Source of the DNA: Agapetus fuscipes
Lineage: Eukaryota > Arthropoda > Insecta > Trichoptera > Glossosomatidae
NCBI GenBank assembly: GCA_951799405.1
Contig: OX637352.1
Span: forward strand, 12,286,820-12,350,819
Length of the DNA stretch: 64,000 nucleotides
Direction: 5' to 3'
Made by a program: the position numbers and the translations under genes. This document shows, piece after piece, positions 42,097 through 53,346 of the stretch; within the stretch, counting starts at the first letter, position 1; each line of letters opens with the position of its first letter. The notes beneath the pieces are model-generated. The model was not told where the DNA came from and ran no database searches. It saw only the letters and a list, made by a program, of their open reading frames with translations.

Positions 42097-42550
42097 TCTT
42101 CTAATCTAATCTAATCTAAGCTGCAAAGATATATATCATTTAAGATTCATATTAAATGCATTCTCACAAGCAGACATGTATAATTTCGCGCTAATACATC
42201 GCACCTTAATAATAAAGAGAAATAACTCGAAAATTGGGAAAATCGAGATTTTGTAATAAAACGCAAACACGATGCGAGAAGAATAGGTAGAATGCGACAG
42301 CCGTTCAATTTGAACAAATATGACAGAGGTAAAACATCGGCCGCCTTTTTCATCCCATACAAGTTGTATACTGGTTGTCTGAACTTCAAACGTGATTTCC
42401 CAACATTAATGTTTTTTGAGTTATTGCTCTTTATTATTAAACGTGCGACATGCCTCATGTGGACCTACAATATTAAAACCCAATCTCAAATGAACATAAG
42501 CCCTGCAACTCTTGCCGTCCTTCCCTGAAACAGAGGTGACATTGGCAAAG
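42097..42550 (-). mobile_element. LINE-A nested in MITE-F
   Basis: Antisense, aatctaatctaatctaagctg tail to aacagaggtgacattggcaaag; split by MITE-M at 42200-42447. Confidence 0.9.
42200..42447. mobile_element. MITE-M nested in LINE-A
   Basis: 248 bp, ends CGCACCTTAATAATAAAGAG / TTTATTATTAAACGTGCG, ACAT duplication at 42196-42199 and 42448-42451. Confidence 0.95.
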
Positions 42551-42712
42551 TCATACAAATTATTATATTTTTCTTACAAATATTACCGATATTCGCTAGG
42601 TAAGAATTACCGTGGTGATGAGGCTTCCAGCCCAGGAAGGAGAAAGTGTTAGGATATGAGAACGTTCTGTTTCGCTTCATCTGTAATAATCTATAATTAA
42701 GGTTTGTCGGTG

Positions 42713-42965
42713 TTATGGCCGAGGGGGCCAAGTGGGCTGATCTTTCTATCGTATTTGGAATAGAATAACGCTGCTTCGATCCCCGTCTGGGTCATTTGAC
42801 CATAATTTTGACCCTGATTCAACAGATGTTATTGGGTAATTATTAATGAATAATTCATTAAAATATACAATTATTAATAATTAATTGATGATATTGATAC
42901 CTGCTTCTGGTCAGGCAGAATAAGTTGTTGAATTGCAATCCTCTTCACAAATCTATTTAAAAAAA
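42713..42965 (+). mobile_element. SINE-D
   Basis: Head gttatggccgagggggcc, gcttcgatccccgtctggg; body tttgaccctgattcaacag, ctgcttctggtcaggcagaa; end cacaaatctatttaaaaaaa. Confidence 0.85.
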
Positions 42966-43021
42966 ATATATACATATATATTTGAGATTCATATTGAATA
43001 CATTCTCACAAGCAAACAGAT

Positions 43022-43342
43022 TTGAAGTTCTTCACTCCGGTTGGCAGTTTGTTCCACTCCACCGAACTCATGTCAGTCAGATAAGGTGGAGCCAAGCCAT
43101 TGATGGCTTTATATACCATCAGACAAACATAGAAGACCACCCTCTCCGGAAACGAAGCCAGTGTAGTTTTTTTAACAGCGGAGTGATGTGAGCGAATTTG
43201 GGTATCCCGAATATGAGCCTTGCTGCCGAATTCAATACAGATTCAAAGTGGTTGAAATGCTTTTTTGGCTGACCACTATAAAGCGTTGAGCAATAATCAA
43301 TCTGAGACATCACAAACGTAATCACCAGGGTCTTAGTTGCAA
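43022..43342 (-). mobile_element. CR1-like LINE end with internal deletion
   Basis: The minus strand encodes TLVITFVMSQIDYCSTLYSG.. and LNSAARLIFGIPKFAHITPL.., as at 59937 onward. The segment equal to about 60200-60335 is missing, joining the LTDM region to the WNKLP region. It is inserted in LINE-A sequence (42970-43020 and 43343-43436). Confidence 0.88.
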
Positions 43343-43436
43343 AGCTATAGGTATTACCTACATTCAAGATTAATATTAAATGCAATCCCATAAGCTGACA
43401 CGTACAAGTTCTCGCTTACACATACCGCATGTGGAC
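43343..43436 (-). mobile_element. LINE-A fragment
   Basis: ttgcaaagctataggtattac to catgtggac, the resumed half of the copy begun at 42975. Confidence 0.7.
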
Positions 43437-43625
43437 TAATCTAATCTAATTGAAGTTGCAAATATATGTAACATTAGGGATTCACATTATATGCATTCTC
43501 ACTTATCACTGACTAACAGCATAAAAAACCCAATCTCAAATAAACATAAGCCCTGAAACTCTCGCTGACCTCACCTGAAACAACAGTGAACCAAATGGTT
43601 CTCTTTGCCAAAGTCAACCCTATCT
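43437..43625 (-). mobile_element. LINE-A copy, rearranged
   Basis: taatctaatctaattgaagttg tail, agccctgaaactctcgctgac, then a scrambled gttctctttgccaaagtcaacc. Confidence 0.75.
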
Positions 43626-44104
43626 GTTTCTCGCAAATCTCGCTTGTTGTAAATCAATCCAGTTCTTTCCTCAATCTGGACTGGTGAAATACTATCTTAC
43701 GTCTCTCTTTAAAATTTAGCTAGATTGTAGGCTAGATTAGGGCAGTGAGTGGTGCGCCTTCAGTGCTCTTGTTTTTCCACTGTGGAACCCAGCACTGCAT
43801 GTAAGTTTCAAGAGCCACCCCCCTCCCCCCACTCCTCACCCCCACACACCCTGCAGCTTTCCTCTCGCAGAGATTTATAACTCCTCCTTCCTCCCGGATT
43901 GAAATTCAGAATGCATTCTTTACTCCGAGTATACGACTTTAAGCTAAAACTCAATCATAGCGTTTAACAATATTAGTTTGTGCCATATGTGCACAATGGA
44001 AAGCACGAGTCTTACAATGGCTAATAACATGCAGTGGCATACAATACTTTTTTATACGACGCTGGAATAATAATATTAGAAATGATTCGTTCCGATTGAA
44101 ATGA

Positions 44105-44362
44105 AATATTCCTTGACTTATAGGTTGGTATTAGGCTGACCACCCATAGGTACTGTAAAAAAATTGTATACTTTTCTGATGTCCTTGTTTCAGGGAAGGT
44201 CGGTAAGAGTTGCAGGGCTTATGTTCATTTGAGATTTGGGTTTTTATATTCTAGATCCACATGCGGCATGTGTAAGCGCGAACTTATTTGAGTCTGCTTA
44301 TGGAAATGCATTTAATATGAATCTTAAATGTAACATATCTTTGTAACTTATATTAGATCAGA
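44105..44362 (+). mobile_element. LINE-A copy
   Basis: Sense: attccttgacttataggttgg to aacttatattagatcag. Older subfamily. Confidence 0.88.
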
Positions 44363-45215
44363 ACATGTACACCTTATCTCAAACGAACAAAAGCCCTGAA
44401 ACTTTTGCCGATTTTCCTGAAACAGGATTGACATTGGCAAAGTGAACCATTTTTTACAGTATAGGTGGTCAGCCTCATACCAACCTATAAGCAGGCCCGG
44501 ATTAAACCCCCTGGGGGCCCTGGTGCGGGCAAGATCACGGGGGCCCCCCATACCCCCCTCCCCTCCCTAAAATTTCCCCCCCTCCCCCTCCCCCCCCCCC
44601 GACCTGAAAAAATGCTTTTAAGAAATTTAATTAATTAAGTAGTTTCAGATTTTCCAATGTTTCTCAAAAACTATTGACATTATATAAAAATCTTCTTCAT
44701 TTGGAAACTTCACAATGCATAATTGTGTTATTAAAAAGAAAAAAATACTGCCGAAATAATAACAATAATAGCACATACAAATAAAAATGAAAGAAGTGAA
44801 AAATAAGTGTTTACTTTTAAATATATTTTGGGGCCCCTAAAGGTTCCCTGAGAGAAACTTTTATTTCTCAACTATCCATGTCTTTGTCTGTACGAAACGT
44901 TGCTTTTTGAGTCAAAAATGGTCAAAACAATATAACTATATCAATTTTCAGTATTTGTTCAGTCTTTGGGGGTCCTTCTGGGCGCGGGGGCCCTGGTTCG
45001 GTCGTACCGCTCGAACCGCTCTTAATCCGGGCCTGCCTATAAGTCAAGGAATACAAATAATAAATAACATTTATTTATATAAAAACAACAAAACCTTAAA
45101 AAGAAATCTACACAGAAAAAAAGTCCATACTTCCCTATACACAAATCAACATTGCAGATTAGCCGCCACTTCTTCCTGTCCTTACATACTTCTTGCATTT
45201 CATCCAGAGGTGGTG
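44363..45215 (-). mobile_element. LINE-A with ORF end, split by hAT element
   Basis: Antisense: aacatgtacaccttatctc to ccaacctataag, hAT element, then cctataagtcaaggaatac and on to the ORF end at 45155-45210 (minus strand DEMQEVCKDRKKWRLICN). Confidence 0.85.
44492..45035. mobile_element. hAT-like element with perfect 8-bp duplication
   Basis: 544 bp; ends CAGGCCCGGATTAAAC / CTTAATCCGGGCCTG. Duplication CCTATAAG at 44484-44491 and 45036-45043 falls in a LINE-A sequence that normally has it once. A C-rich patch (44540-44600) lies near the left end. No transposase. Confidence 0.96.
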
Positions 45216-45692
45216 CTGGTTAAATTAAGAATAATTGTGTTTTCTTACAGTCGTTTGTGAAATTAATGTTGAATTGTTAATACACATTTATTATTTTGCA
45301 AATTAACAAATGAGAGTAGAAAAAAATTGTTTTGAAACTGGAGCAGCGTCTCCGGTGAGCGTTTTAATTTACGTACATTTCCGGTAAAACGCCAGCGTAG
45401 CGTTATATTCTTGGGGTCCTTTTTGACTTTTAAATCCACGGAGTATAAACTTCAGGGAGCTGCTGAAACATTTATCTTTGAGGGAGTCTGTGAAACAGAT
45501 TGTATTTTTGCATACAAAATAAAGGGATTTATTTTTACCGAAGTAAGGCTTGTTTACTGTTCCATAACCTGTAAAATGGAACTGCACTAAGACGTTGATG
45601 TGGTCCAGTCTAGTCTCTGGCGGCCTGCGCCGTGTCCTATCGACAATAACTTTGACCCTAGTTCAACAGATGTCATTGCATGCACAAAAGCT

Positions 45693-46115
45693 TCTAATCT
45701 AATCTAATCTAAGTTGCAAATATATGTTACATTGAAGATTCACATTACATGCATTCTCACAACCAGACATGTACAAGTTCGCGCTTGCACATGCCTCATG
45801 TGAGCCTACAACATAAAAACCAATCTCAAATGGACATATGTACACCCTGCAACTCTTGCCGTCCTTCCCTGTAACAAGGGTGACATTGGCAAAGTGAACC
45901 ATTTTTACAGCATGGGTGGTCAGCCGCGTACCAACCTATAAGTCAAGGAACATACGCGACAAATTACATTTTTTAAATCAATAAATAATAATATATATGG
46001 ACATCAAAAACTAAAACATAAAACAAATTTCACTTTAATAAACCCTAGCCGCCAACATTACAGATCAACCGCCATTTCTTTCTGTCCTTACATACTTCTT
46101 TCATTTCCTCCAGAG
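45693..46115 (-). mobile_element. LINE-A with ORF end, in SINE-D
   Basis: Antisense: aatctaatctaatctaagttg through the UTR to the minus-strand ORF end MTLEEMKEVCKDRKKWRLICNVGG stop (46045-46120). Confidence 0.92.
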
Positions 46116-46171
46116 TCATAAAGGAAAACTGGCTAAGCAATTGAATTCCTCTTCACGTTCACTTTACTTCA

Positions 46172-46378
46172 TGGTTCACTTTGCCAATGTCACATCTGTT
46201 TCAGGGAAGGACGGCAAGAGTTGCAGGGCTGATGTTCATTTGAAATTGGGTTTTAATATTGTAGGCCCACATGCGGCATGTGTTAGCGCGAAATTATACA
46301 TGTCTGCTTGTGGAAATGCATTTAATATAAATCTTAAATGATATATATCTTTGCAGCTTAGATAAGATTAGATTAGAT
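46172..46378 (+). mobile_element. LINE-A, second insertion in SINE-D
   Basis: Sense: ggttcactttgccaatgtcac to gataagattagattagatt. TTCAC is present on both sides. Confidence 0.88.
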
Positions 46379-46409
46379 TCACAAATCTATTTAAAAAAAA
46401 AAAAAAACT

Positions 46410-48170
46410 TTACTTTAAATTGCCCATTTTAATGAAACCAAATTTGGCCAAATGTAGCCAACGTCGTCAGGAGGCACACTTTCTGTAAATTTGACCGGGC
46501 GTTGGATAGGTAGCTGCCGTTGATCAAAAAGGCCAAGACTCACTTCGGTTTATCGTACTATTGATTTATTTTTATTTTATAAGACAAACAAACAGTTATA
46601 CATGTAATATATGTGATAAACAACATAGTTATAAAATTTCAAAAACCAGCAAAGATGGCGATGATGATTGTAAAGAAGGGATTTAATTGGTATATAGGGA
46701 AAATAAAGAATAATAGGGAAATTTTAAATATGGAATAGAAAAACAAAAGAGGATCGACAAGGAGAAAAAAGGAGATTGCTTGCCTGGCTTCAGAGCTAAA
46801 GGCTGACGTGTGAATTATGAATAACATTGTTGTGTTTTGTAAGCATTCTGATGAGTTTTGATCATCGATATAAATAATATACATAGATGGAGCGCGTGAG
46901 TGTTTTCCTATACAAACGGTTGTGCCACAAAATTGTAGAAAGAAAAAGAAAGAAACATTAGAAATTTTGTTATGTTTCTGTCTCTTTCTGATCTCCATGA
47001 CAACATCAGGGGCCGCTGACAACACAACAGCTGAGGCTGACGTCTCACAACATACGTTTCCCAAAATATAAGGAAAAATAACTTAATACGAATAAATTCA
47101 CATTAAAAAAAAAAATCAGTACATTATATTTAAGGTTGTGTAGGAACTAAAAAAAAACTTAAACAAAAAAGACGCATTACTGACTGTATCTTACTTTTAT
47201 GTAATAGAGTATTTTTTGATAATTTTATGAATATCAGCAGATTTTTTTCTCCGTTATTTTAAAGGAGCATCTCTGAAAGTTGTCTTATATGCTTATTTAC
47301 ATTTTAATATCTTTATTTCTTTTGTATTTATATCTAAATAAACCTTAAAAAATACGATTAATGCGTCTAATATAAGAAAAAAAATCTATCGTCAAATAAT
47401 GGGTATAAGTATGAAGAACTGAGTTTTTTTTTATATTTTGTGGTTTTTTACTGTATGCTTTTGTTTGTTATAATTCATCACGCGCTTATCATGAGTTTTA
47501 TTTCATTAAATTAACTTATTTCTATTATATGGGGAAATTTGAAAATTTGATGAAACTGTCAGGCTATCTTCGCATGATAGTTGTTTTCAATTTACATGTA
47601 GGTACCTCGATGTTTCCTTGCCGACGCTTGGTAAACAACTGATTGCAAATGGGGCATACACTATCATTTAGGGCAACAATGATGTGGATCGGATATATAC
47701 GCTAATGCTCCATCTATATATTTTATTTAGATCAATGGTTTTGATTGATTGTCTTCTTTCAATAGTGCTCTCGTTTATACTTTAACTTGGATTATAGGAC
47801 AAACTTCACTGTAACCCTGTCAATTTTAATTACTCGAACCAAATTTTGCGATATGAATAAATTTGTGTACAATTTGTGGTAGTCTCTCCATGGCGGGGTC
47901 GGTGCGTTGTTTGAGCCAATTACAATACAAATTGAATCAGCGGGTGTAATGGCTCCGGCAGGGGTCGTAAAAGGACGATACGGACCCTGACTTGGAATTC
48001 AATTATTTGTCCGCCCTGCTAGGAACAACAATTAAAATTTGAGTGTCAGTCTGTGGGATGGAAGTTGGGTTCGTGAAAGATGTATATTGTATATTGTACA
48101 CGCAAAACCACTGACGCCATTCTGGGATTGGATTAAAAGGTTTTCATTTCAGGCTTAGAAGTCTCGACAT
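46410..48170. other. unassigned AT-rich DNA
   Basis: Starts with short fragments: 46440-46475 (gccaacgtcgtcaggagg, also at 7460) and 46500-46560 (gttgatcaaaaaggccaag, a LINE ORF end like 18690-18925). The ORF at 46639-47064 is low-complexity hydrophobic and has no domain. Nothing else recognised. Confidence 0.5.
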
Positions 48171-48171
48171 A

Positions 48172-48440
48172 TACTTCCTTATTCATAAAAAGTTTTTAAT
48201 TTGTAAACCAATTTAAAGGCAGTTTTCCCATACTGAAAAGTGGGGTCAACTCTGATTTTAGGTTCAACCAATCTAATGAATACGGCCGATTATGTACCGA
48301 TAGTTTAAGTAGATTCTTCTTCTTCTTAATCTTGTTCCTTATTGTTGAACCCAAAACCAGAGATAAACGAGTTTATTTGTATGGGAAATCTGACTTTATG
48401 CTGGTGTAAAAATTAAAACCTTTTTATGAATAAGGGGGTA
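48172..48440. mobile_element. MITE with TTATTCATAAAAAG ends
   Basis: Ends tacttccttattcataaaaag / cctttttatgaataaggggg; possible TA duplication. Interior non-coding. Confidence 0.75.
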
Positions 48441-48634
48441 TAAGTCAAGGAACAAGTTTAAGAACAGACTTAATAGAAATAAGTTTAAATGCATTGCAAC
48501 AAAAATATCTTTGGGGCTTAAGTCTTATGAGACAAATGTGACCAAGCGGCCCCCCAAAAGCTAAAAATATATTATAAAAAACATTTCAACCTCTTTTTTG
48601 GAAATCATCTGCTTTTTCGGCATTTAAAAAAAAA

Positions 48635-48710
48635 AATGGGGGGCAAATAGGGCCCCGAGCTTTTCCCCGCACCAGGGCCCCCGAGGGGCTTAATGCGGAC
48701 CTGCCAATAG
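48635..48710. mobile_element. hAT-like terminal fragment
   Basis: ccgcaccagggcccccgagg and gcttaatgcggacctgcc match the right end of 34024-34261. The left half is not clear. Confidence 0.7.
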
Positions 48711-49197
48711 TAGAGACGCATTTACAGAGCTACTAGTCCCTCCTAGTGAAATAGAGGCAGGACACAATTAAGTTTAATCTTTAAAAATAATCTGTACTAT
48801 GCGTTCTTAGGCATTCTTAAAAATGTAGACATTTTAGAAATCTCTTTTTTGTAATCTCCTTAAATTGAGGTAATTTATTTAAGAGAAGTGCCAGTACCCA
48901 AAGAATAAAACGTTGTGTAAACTCAGAACAGAAAAAATGTATAAAAACAAAAACACTCGCTAGGGGTACCGTTGTATTATATTCTATACATTTTCTATTT
49001 ATGCAATCGAGTGGTGTTTTTGTAAACGTTTTCTACTCTGGGTACTGTGTCGAGAAAGGTGTCGACAATTGAGTAATAATATTGGTGGAGGCGAAACTTG
49101 TTTATGGCATCGTTACATACTGTGGGGCTTACTTGTCAACTGAGCCTGTCAACCGCAGAGCTGTCAAACACCACATAAAACTTAATAATCATGTGAA

Positions 49198-49280
49198 ATC
49201 CCGAAATGTTTTCTTGCTTTCTCCATTTTACGTTTTGTCATCCAATAATTATACACTGGCCGTTATGTTTTATAATAACA
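49198..49280 (-). pseudogene. THAP-like fragment
   Basis: Minus strand CIIIG, stop, QNVKWRKQENISGFHMIIK. It repeats the peptide of 21881-22657 and adds a GFH step expected in THAP domains. Confidence 0.5.
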
Positions 49281-49349
49281 ATTTTTTTCTTTTCAAAGTG
49301 ACAAATTCATCGACCATAATAATTGCAACGCTTCCACGAAGTAAATACA

Positions 49350-49520
49350 TTTGAGTTAATAATCTAAGTTGCAGAGATAAATAAACATTTAAAAATCATA
49401 TTAAATGCATGCCCATAAACAGACACGTGTAAGTTTGCGCTTACAAGAATTATATGTGTGTATTCAGTAATTAAAAACCAAACCTCAAATGAACAAAAAC
49501 CCTGCAACTTTTGCCAACCT
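49350..49520 (-). mobile_element. LINE-A copy
   Basis: ttaataatctaagttgcagag to gcaacttttgccaacc. Related scrambled pieces continue to about 49710 (gtggtcagcctcataccaac). Confidence 0.75.
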
Positions 49521-50124
49521 TATTGGCAAAGCGAACCATTTTTGTACATCGTACTCCTCGACTGAGGTTGTTTGGTGAAAATTGTTTCAGTTTTGAAAAT
49601 GCCACGTCGTTTTCAGGGAAAGGCTGCAGGAGTTGCGTTATGTTCACATATTAGCAGCTTAGATTATAGATAATAAATGGGTGGTCAGCCTCATACCAAC
49701 ATACAAGAAAGGGAGTAATGGCATCAATGTAGAAAAAAATCTAACAACTTTACCTTTTGCCTGTTAACAATGTGGTGAAACTCGGGGTATCATTGTCTCT
49801 TTCCAACTAACTAAACTTTGTGTTGAAAGTCTACTTGCGTCGAAATACTTTCGACTCCACTATATTATTTTCGATGGTAGAGACAGTATCGCTAGTAGTA
49901 AATTTGTTTTAAGCTCCTAATGACATGAACTTTGTACATAAAATCTCCGCTGATGTATTCACGTCTCTTCCTTACATCCTCCCTTATCGGACTTTTCTCA
50001 GAAAACTTACATAACACCCTAACGACGTATTTTTTTGCTGGGAGCATTATTATTAAAGTCATTATTTTAATTTGAATAACATATTATAATCCCCTCACCA
50101 CACACAAGAGCTTAATATTAAAAA

Positions 50125-50287
50125 GTTAGGTTGCAGGGTGTATGTCCATTTGAGATTTGGTTTTTATGTTGTAGGTTCACATGAGGCATGTGCAAGCGCG
50201 AACTTGTAGGTTGTGAGAATGCATGTAATGTGAATCTCTAATGTAAAATACCTTTGCAACTTAGATTAGATTAGATTAGATTAGAAG
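50125..50287 (+). mobile_element. LINE-A 3' end
   Basis: Young subfamily: gcagggtgtatgtccatttg to ttagattagattagattag. Confidence 0.88.
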
Positions 50288-50334
50288 AAAAGAAATGTAC
50301 GAAAAATTGTACTTGGGAAAAAAAACAAAACAAG

Positions 50335-50612
50335 GATAATTTATTTGGTGAGCGCTGTTTTTGTGCGAATCATATCCTCAAGAGACCTCTGCGAGCTTGG
50401 TCGTCGCTATAGAATCCGTCAATTCCACAGCAAGACCCAGTTGCTGTTAGGCTCGATGGACCTTTGGTGTCCGGTTTTTGGTAAAGACATGAATAACCTC
50501 ACTAACTAACCTAAACCTAACAAAGACGTATGAATTTTACAACTCCGCGAAGAGCATACTTGTGAATATAAATGATGTTTTTTGTGCTCCGCCGGGAATC
50601 AAATCTGGGAAA
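50335..50612 (-). mobile_element. SINE-B copy with internal insertion
   Basis: Antisense: atttatttggtgagcgctg, ctctgcgagcttggtcgtcg, gtgctccgccgggaatcaaa. A short insert acctcactaactaacctaaac breaks the body near 50500; the head is truncated. Confidence 0.85.
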
Positions 50613-51122
50613 AAGTGCATAATCGGGAAATTGAATTATTTTTACTTCATAAAAATAAAATAGGCAACTCCCTTTAGATCAAAGAAACTAGAATTTTAAT
50701 AGTTGGCATAAGGACGACCCCTTTACCTGTGAAAATAAATTCGAAAAGGTTCCATGAATGCAGGAAGCAGGAAGAATGCAGGAAGCTCCATCCATGTATT
50801 CAGCTGGATAGATTAAAAATGAAAAAAAATCAGTCACTCAAGGGTTAGTTTTTTATTCTGTACAATTTCGCGTAATTCTCCAGTTTTCATTTTACGTCCT
50901 CGGTACTTTGCGGCCCTCTGTAAGGTTTTATGGGCGCTCGGAGACCTCTAGGGGGCCTAAAAATGTGAAATGGGGCCCCCGCAACGAATAAAAAGGGCCC
51001 CAATAGATAACAAAACTTCTGAACGATTGTATCAGATGAAATGTCATGTATAGTTTATCTTTGTTTTTTAAAAATATATTTCCGAAAGTGTTTTTTTAAG
51101 GAATCCTTAGCGGGAGACTGTA

Positions 51123-51641
51123 GGGCTGGAAGTCTCATCACCACTGTAATTCCTATCTACTGAATTCTTCTTCTTCTTTCTGTGCCACTTTTATCGAAGA
51201 ATATCGAAAAACTGTCGCAGGTTGTTCAGCCACGATGTCCTTCGGCGTCCCTGAGATCTTTTCCCCTCAGTCTTACCCTGAATGATAAGATGAAGGAGAC
51301 GGTATTTCTCATTTATCATAATGTGACCGAAGTGCATAAGCTTTATCTGCTTAATGGTAGGCAGGAGCTGCTTTGTAGTGCGCATTCGTTGAAGGACTTC
51401 TTGATTGGTGACTTGATCACGCCAAGAGATCCGAAGCATTTTTCGGTAGAGACACATCTCGAATGCTTCAATTCGTCTCTCCAGTGCCTGTGTGAGAGTC
51501 CATCCAAACTGAATATTGGTAATATTTGTATGAATTCTAATCAGCTGTTCACTTGCAGCCATCTTAGATTGACAGGTCTTCATACAAATATTACCGATGT
51601 TCGGTAGGTGAGAATTACCTTGGTGATGAGACTTCCAGCCC
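51123..51641. mobile_element. MITE-F containing a LINE ORF end
   Basis: Ends gggctggaagtctcatcacc / ggtgatgagacttccagccc. It contains the MITE-F word aagatggctgcaagtgaacag in antisense and a LINE C-terminal piece at 51185-51520. Confidence 0.85.
51185..51520 (-). mobile_element. LINE ORF C-terminal fragment inside MITE-F
   Basis: Minus strand: RRIEAFEMCLYRKMLRISWR, DQVTNQEVLQRM, KLMHFGHIM, GKRSQGRRRTSWLNNLRQF. These are the usual post-RT motifs of arthropod LINEs. Open for about 110 codons. Confidence 0.85.
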
Positions 51642-51779
51642 AGAGCTGCTAGGTCCACCTGGATAGTCTTTCTTGCTCCAGGATCCTGTCCACTCTTGCA
51701 AAACTTGACGGAGGAAGTCTACTGACTTTTACTTCGCTTCTTCCGGTTGCCCATCGTCTTCTACAGACCTGGAAAAAAT

Positions 51780-52055
51780 GCTTGTTTTTTTAGGAAGCTT
51801 ATGCGGAAGACTTGGCAGATTTCAGGAAAGCTAGAGGTCTATAACACTTGTTGGAATGCCGCAGAAGTGTGGGTGTTGGTGAGCTGGCGGTTGATGTCCT
51901 GATCTTTTATAAATAGGGTGCTAGCTGCGTAGTGTTTTTAAGGACTCTAGAGTCTCTAGAATCTGGGGAGTCTCCCACACAGGATTTATTAAAAATAAAA
52001 ATAAAAAAGAATCCTGTGCAGAGGACTCCCTAGATTTCAGAGACTAGAGGTCTAT
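51780..52055. repeat. fragments of the alternative SINE-B tail
   Basis: Three pieces: 51795-51880 and 52010-52055 in one orientation (gaggactccctagatttcag) and 51945-51990 inverted (actctagagtctctagaatc, gagtctcccacacagg). They match the tail of 36375-36875. Confidence 0.65.
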
Positions 52056-52057
52056 TT

Positions 52058-52258
52058 AATTTTGCGGACAGGAGCTTTGGGGTAGCTGGGCCAGTTGCCT
52101 GGAATAAGCTGCCTGTCGACCTTCGCTCTGACCAGCCCACCATCGCTTTAAGAAGAGGACTTAAGACAATGCTTTTTTCGAAGAGCCACGGCGCCCTTGA
52201 GATGGTCTGTGATCATTAAACGGCGCCACCGGAAATAAATCATCCATCATCATCATCA
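52058..52258 (+). mobile_element. LINE C-terminal end with (ATC)n tail
   Basis: 52058-52219 reads NFADRSFGVAGPVAWNKLPV, DLRSDQPTIALRRGLKTMLF, SKSHGALEMVCDH stop. The short 3' UTR cggcgccaccggaaataaat leads to atcatcatcatc. CR1/jockey-like, a different family from 59913-60545. Confidence 0.85.
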
Positions 52259-52339
52259 GCTGTAGAGGTGTTGGTGATGTGGCGGTCTAAGAGATTAACG
52301 AAGATAAGAGATAAATTTAAGAGATTAATATATATTTGC

Positions 52340-52425
52340 AACCAGTTGATAGCTCAGTTGATAGAATGCTAACGCGGCAAGAAGTTGCACTATATGTGTA
52401 GCTAAGTTGCGTTTAAGCTAGATTA
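52340..52425 (+). mobile_element. internally deleted SINE-C
   Basis: Head gttgatagctcagttgatag is joined directly to the 3' part taacgcggcaagaagttgc; everything between is missing. Confidence 0.75.
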
Positions 52426-52449
52426 TAGATACATATAACCTGTGCATAT

Positions 52450-52718
52450 AACAATTCCTTGACTTATAGGTTGGTATGAGGCTGACCGACCACCCATACT
52501 GTAAAAAATGGTTTACTTTGCCAATGTCACCCCTGTGTCAGGGAAGGTCGGCAAAAGTTGTAAGGCTTATGTTCATTTGAGGTTTGGATTTTATTTGTAA
52601 GTACACATTCAGCATTTGTAAGCGTAAACTACACGTGTTTGTTTGTGGGCATGCATCTGAGAGCTTTTTAAATGAATATATCCTTGCGACTTAGATTATA
52701 GATAGATTATAGGTCATA
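52450..52718 (+). mobile_element. LINE-A copy
   Basis: Sense, third subfamily: ttccttgacttataggttgg to gcgacttagattatagatag. Confidence 0.88.
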
Positions 52719-53034
52719 AATGGATGATGAAAAGGAATTAAAAAGTAATAAATGGAAAGTCCAGATCAGACAATTCTCCCGGAATTCCGCTACTCTGATC
52801 CAGCCAACTTTACGCGGGAAGATTTTCCGCTCTCCTCCCGATACCGAGTTTGTTTTCTGTTCTTTTCTCCCCGCCCAAAGTTTTAATAGCGCTGGTTTTA
52901 AGCTCGGGCGCCCTCTTTCCTTCCGGCTGAATCTTCCCAAACTTTCATGCCAACTTCGCTGAAGTACTCAAAATATTATTATTTAGTGCGACCTCAATAT
53001 ACGACAGTTTCAATAAACGAACGTTGCCGTATTC

Positions 53035-53195
53035 CAGTTTAGGGTCAATGCTATGGCCGTGCGAGTCTTGACTCACACGGTGACGGTTGAATTGCGTGTT
53101 TGAAATAAAACAACGCTGGCTCGAGTTCGCAGTCCGGTCGGTAACTTTTGACGATAAGCTCTGACACTGAATCACAGATGTCATTGAGTAGTTAA
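53035..53195 (+). mobile_element. SINE-D, diverged
   Basis: tatggccgtgcgagtcttgac head, acaacgctggctcgagttc, ctgaatcacagatgtcattg body. Confidence 0.6.
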
Positions 53196-53346
53196 AAATA
53201 ATTTACTTATTTATTCTTTGAATTTTTAAATGTTCATATTATTTTGTATTTTTGAGTTTATTTTTCATTTAGGTAGGTACTGACTTTTTTAATCGCAAGT
53301 CCCTTTCCACGCATCTCTAAATATCAACTTTGCCTGTGACTGTAAA

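Larger units (their letters stand above)
42007..42633. mobile_element. MITE-F hosting nested insertions
   Basis: Ends gggctggaagtctcatcaac and gatgaggcttccagccc, with gtaattc / gaattac next. The interior word aagatggccgcaagtgaacag matches 51123-51641. A LINE-A (42097-42550) is inserted inside, itself holding a MITE-M. Confidence 0.85.
45610..46405 (+). mobile_element. SINE-D broken by two LINE-A insertions
   Basis: ggcctgcgccgtgtcctatc, actttgaccctagttcaacag, gcatgcacaaaagcttc; LINE-A; aactggctaagcaattgaattcc, tcttcac; LINE-A; ttcacaaatctatttaaaaa. Joined, these make one SINE-D 3' half. Confidence 0.8.

Noticed and set aside
46639..47064. Membrane protein gene (141 residues, minus)
   Set aside because: Hydrophobic stretches come from AT-rich low complexity; no homologous family seen, and no splice or codon signal.
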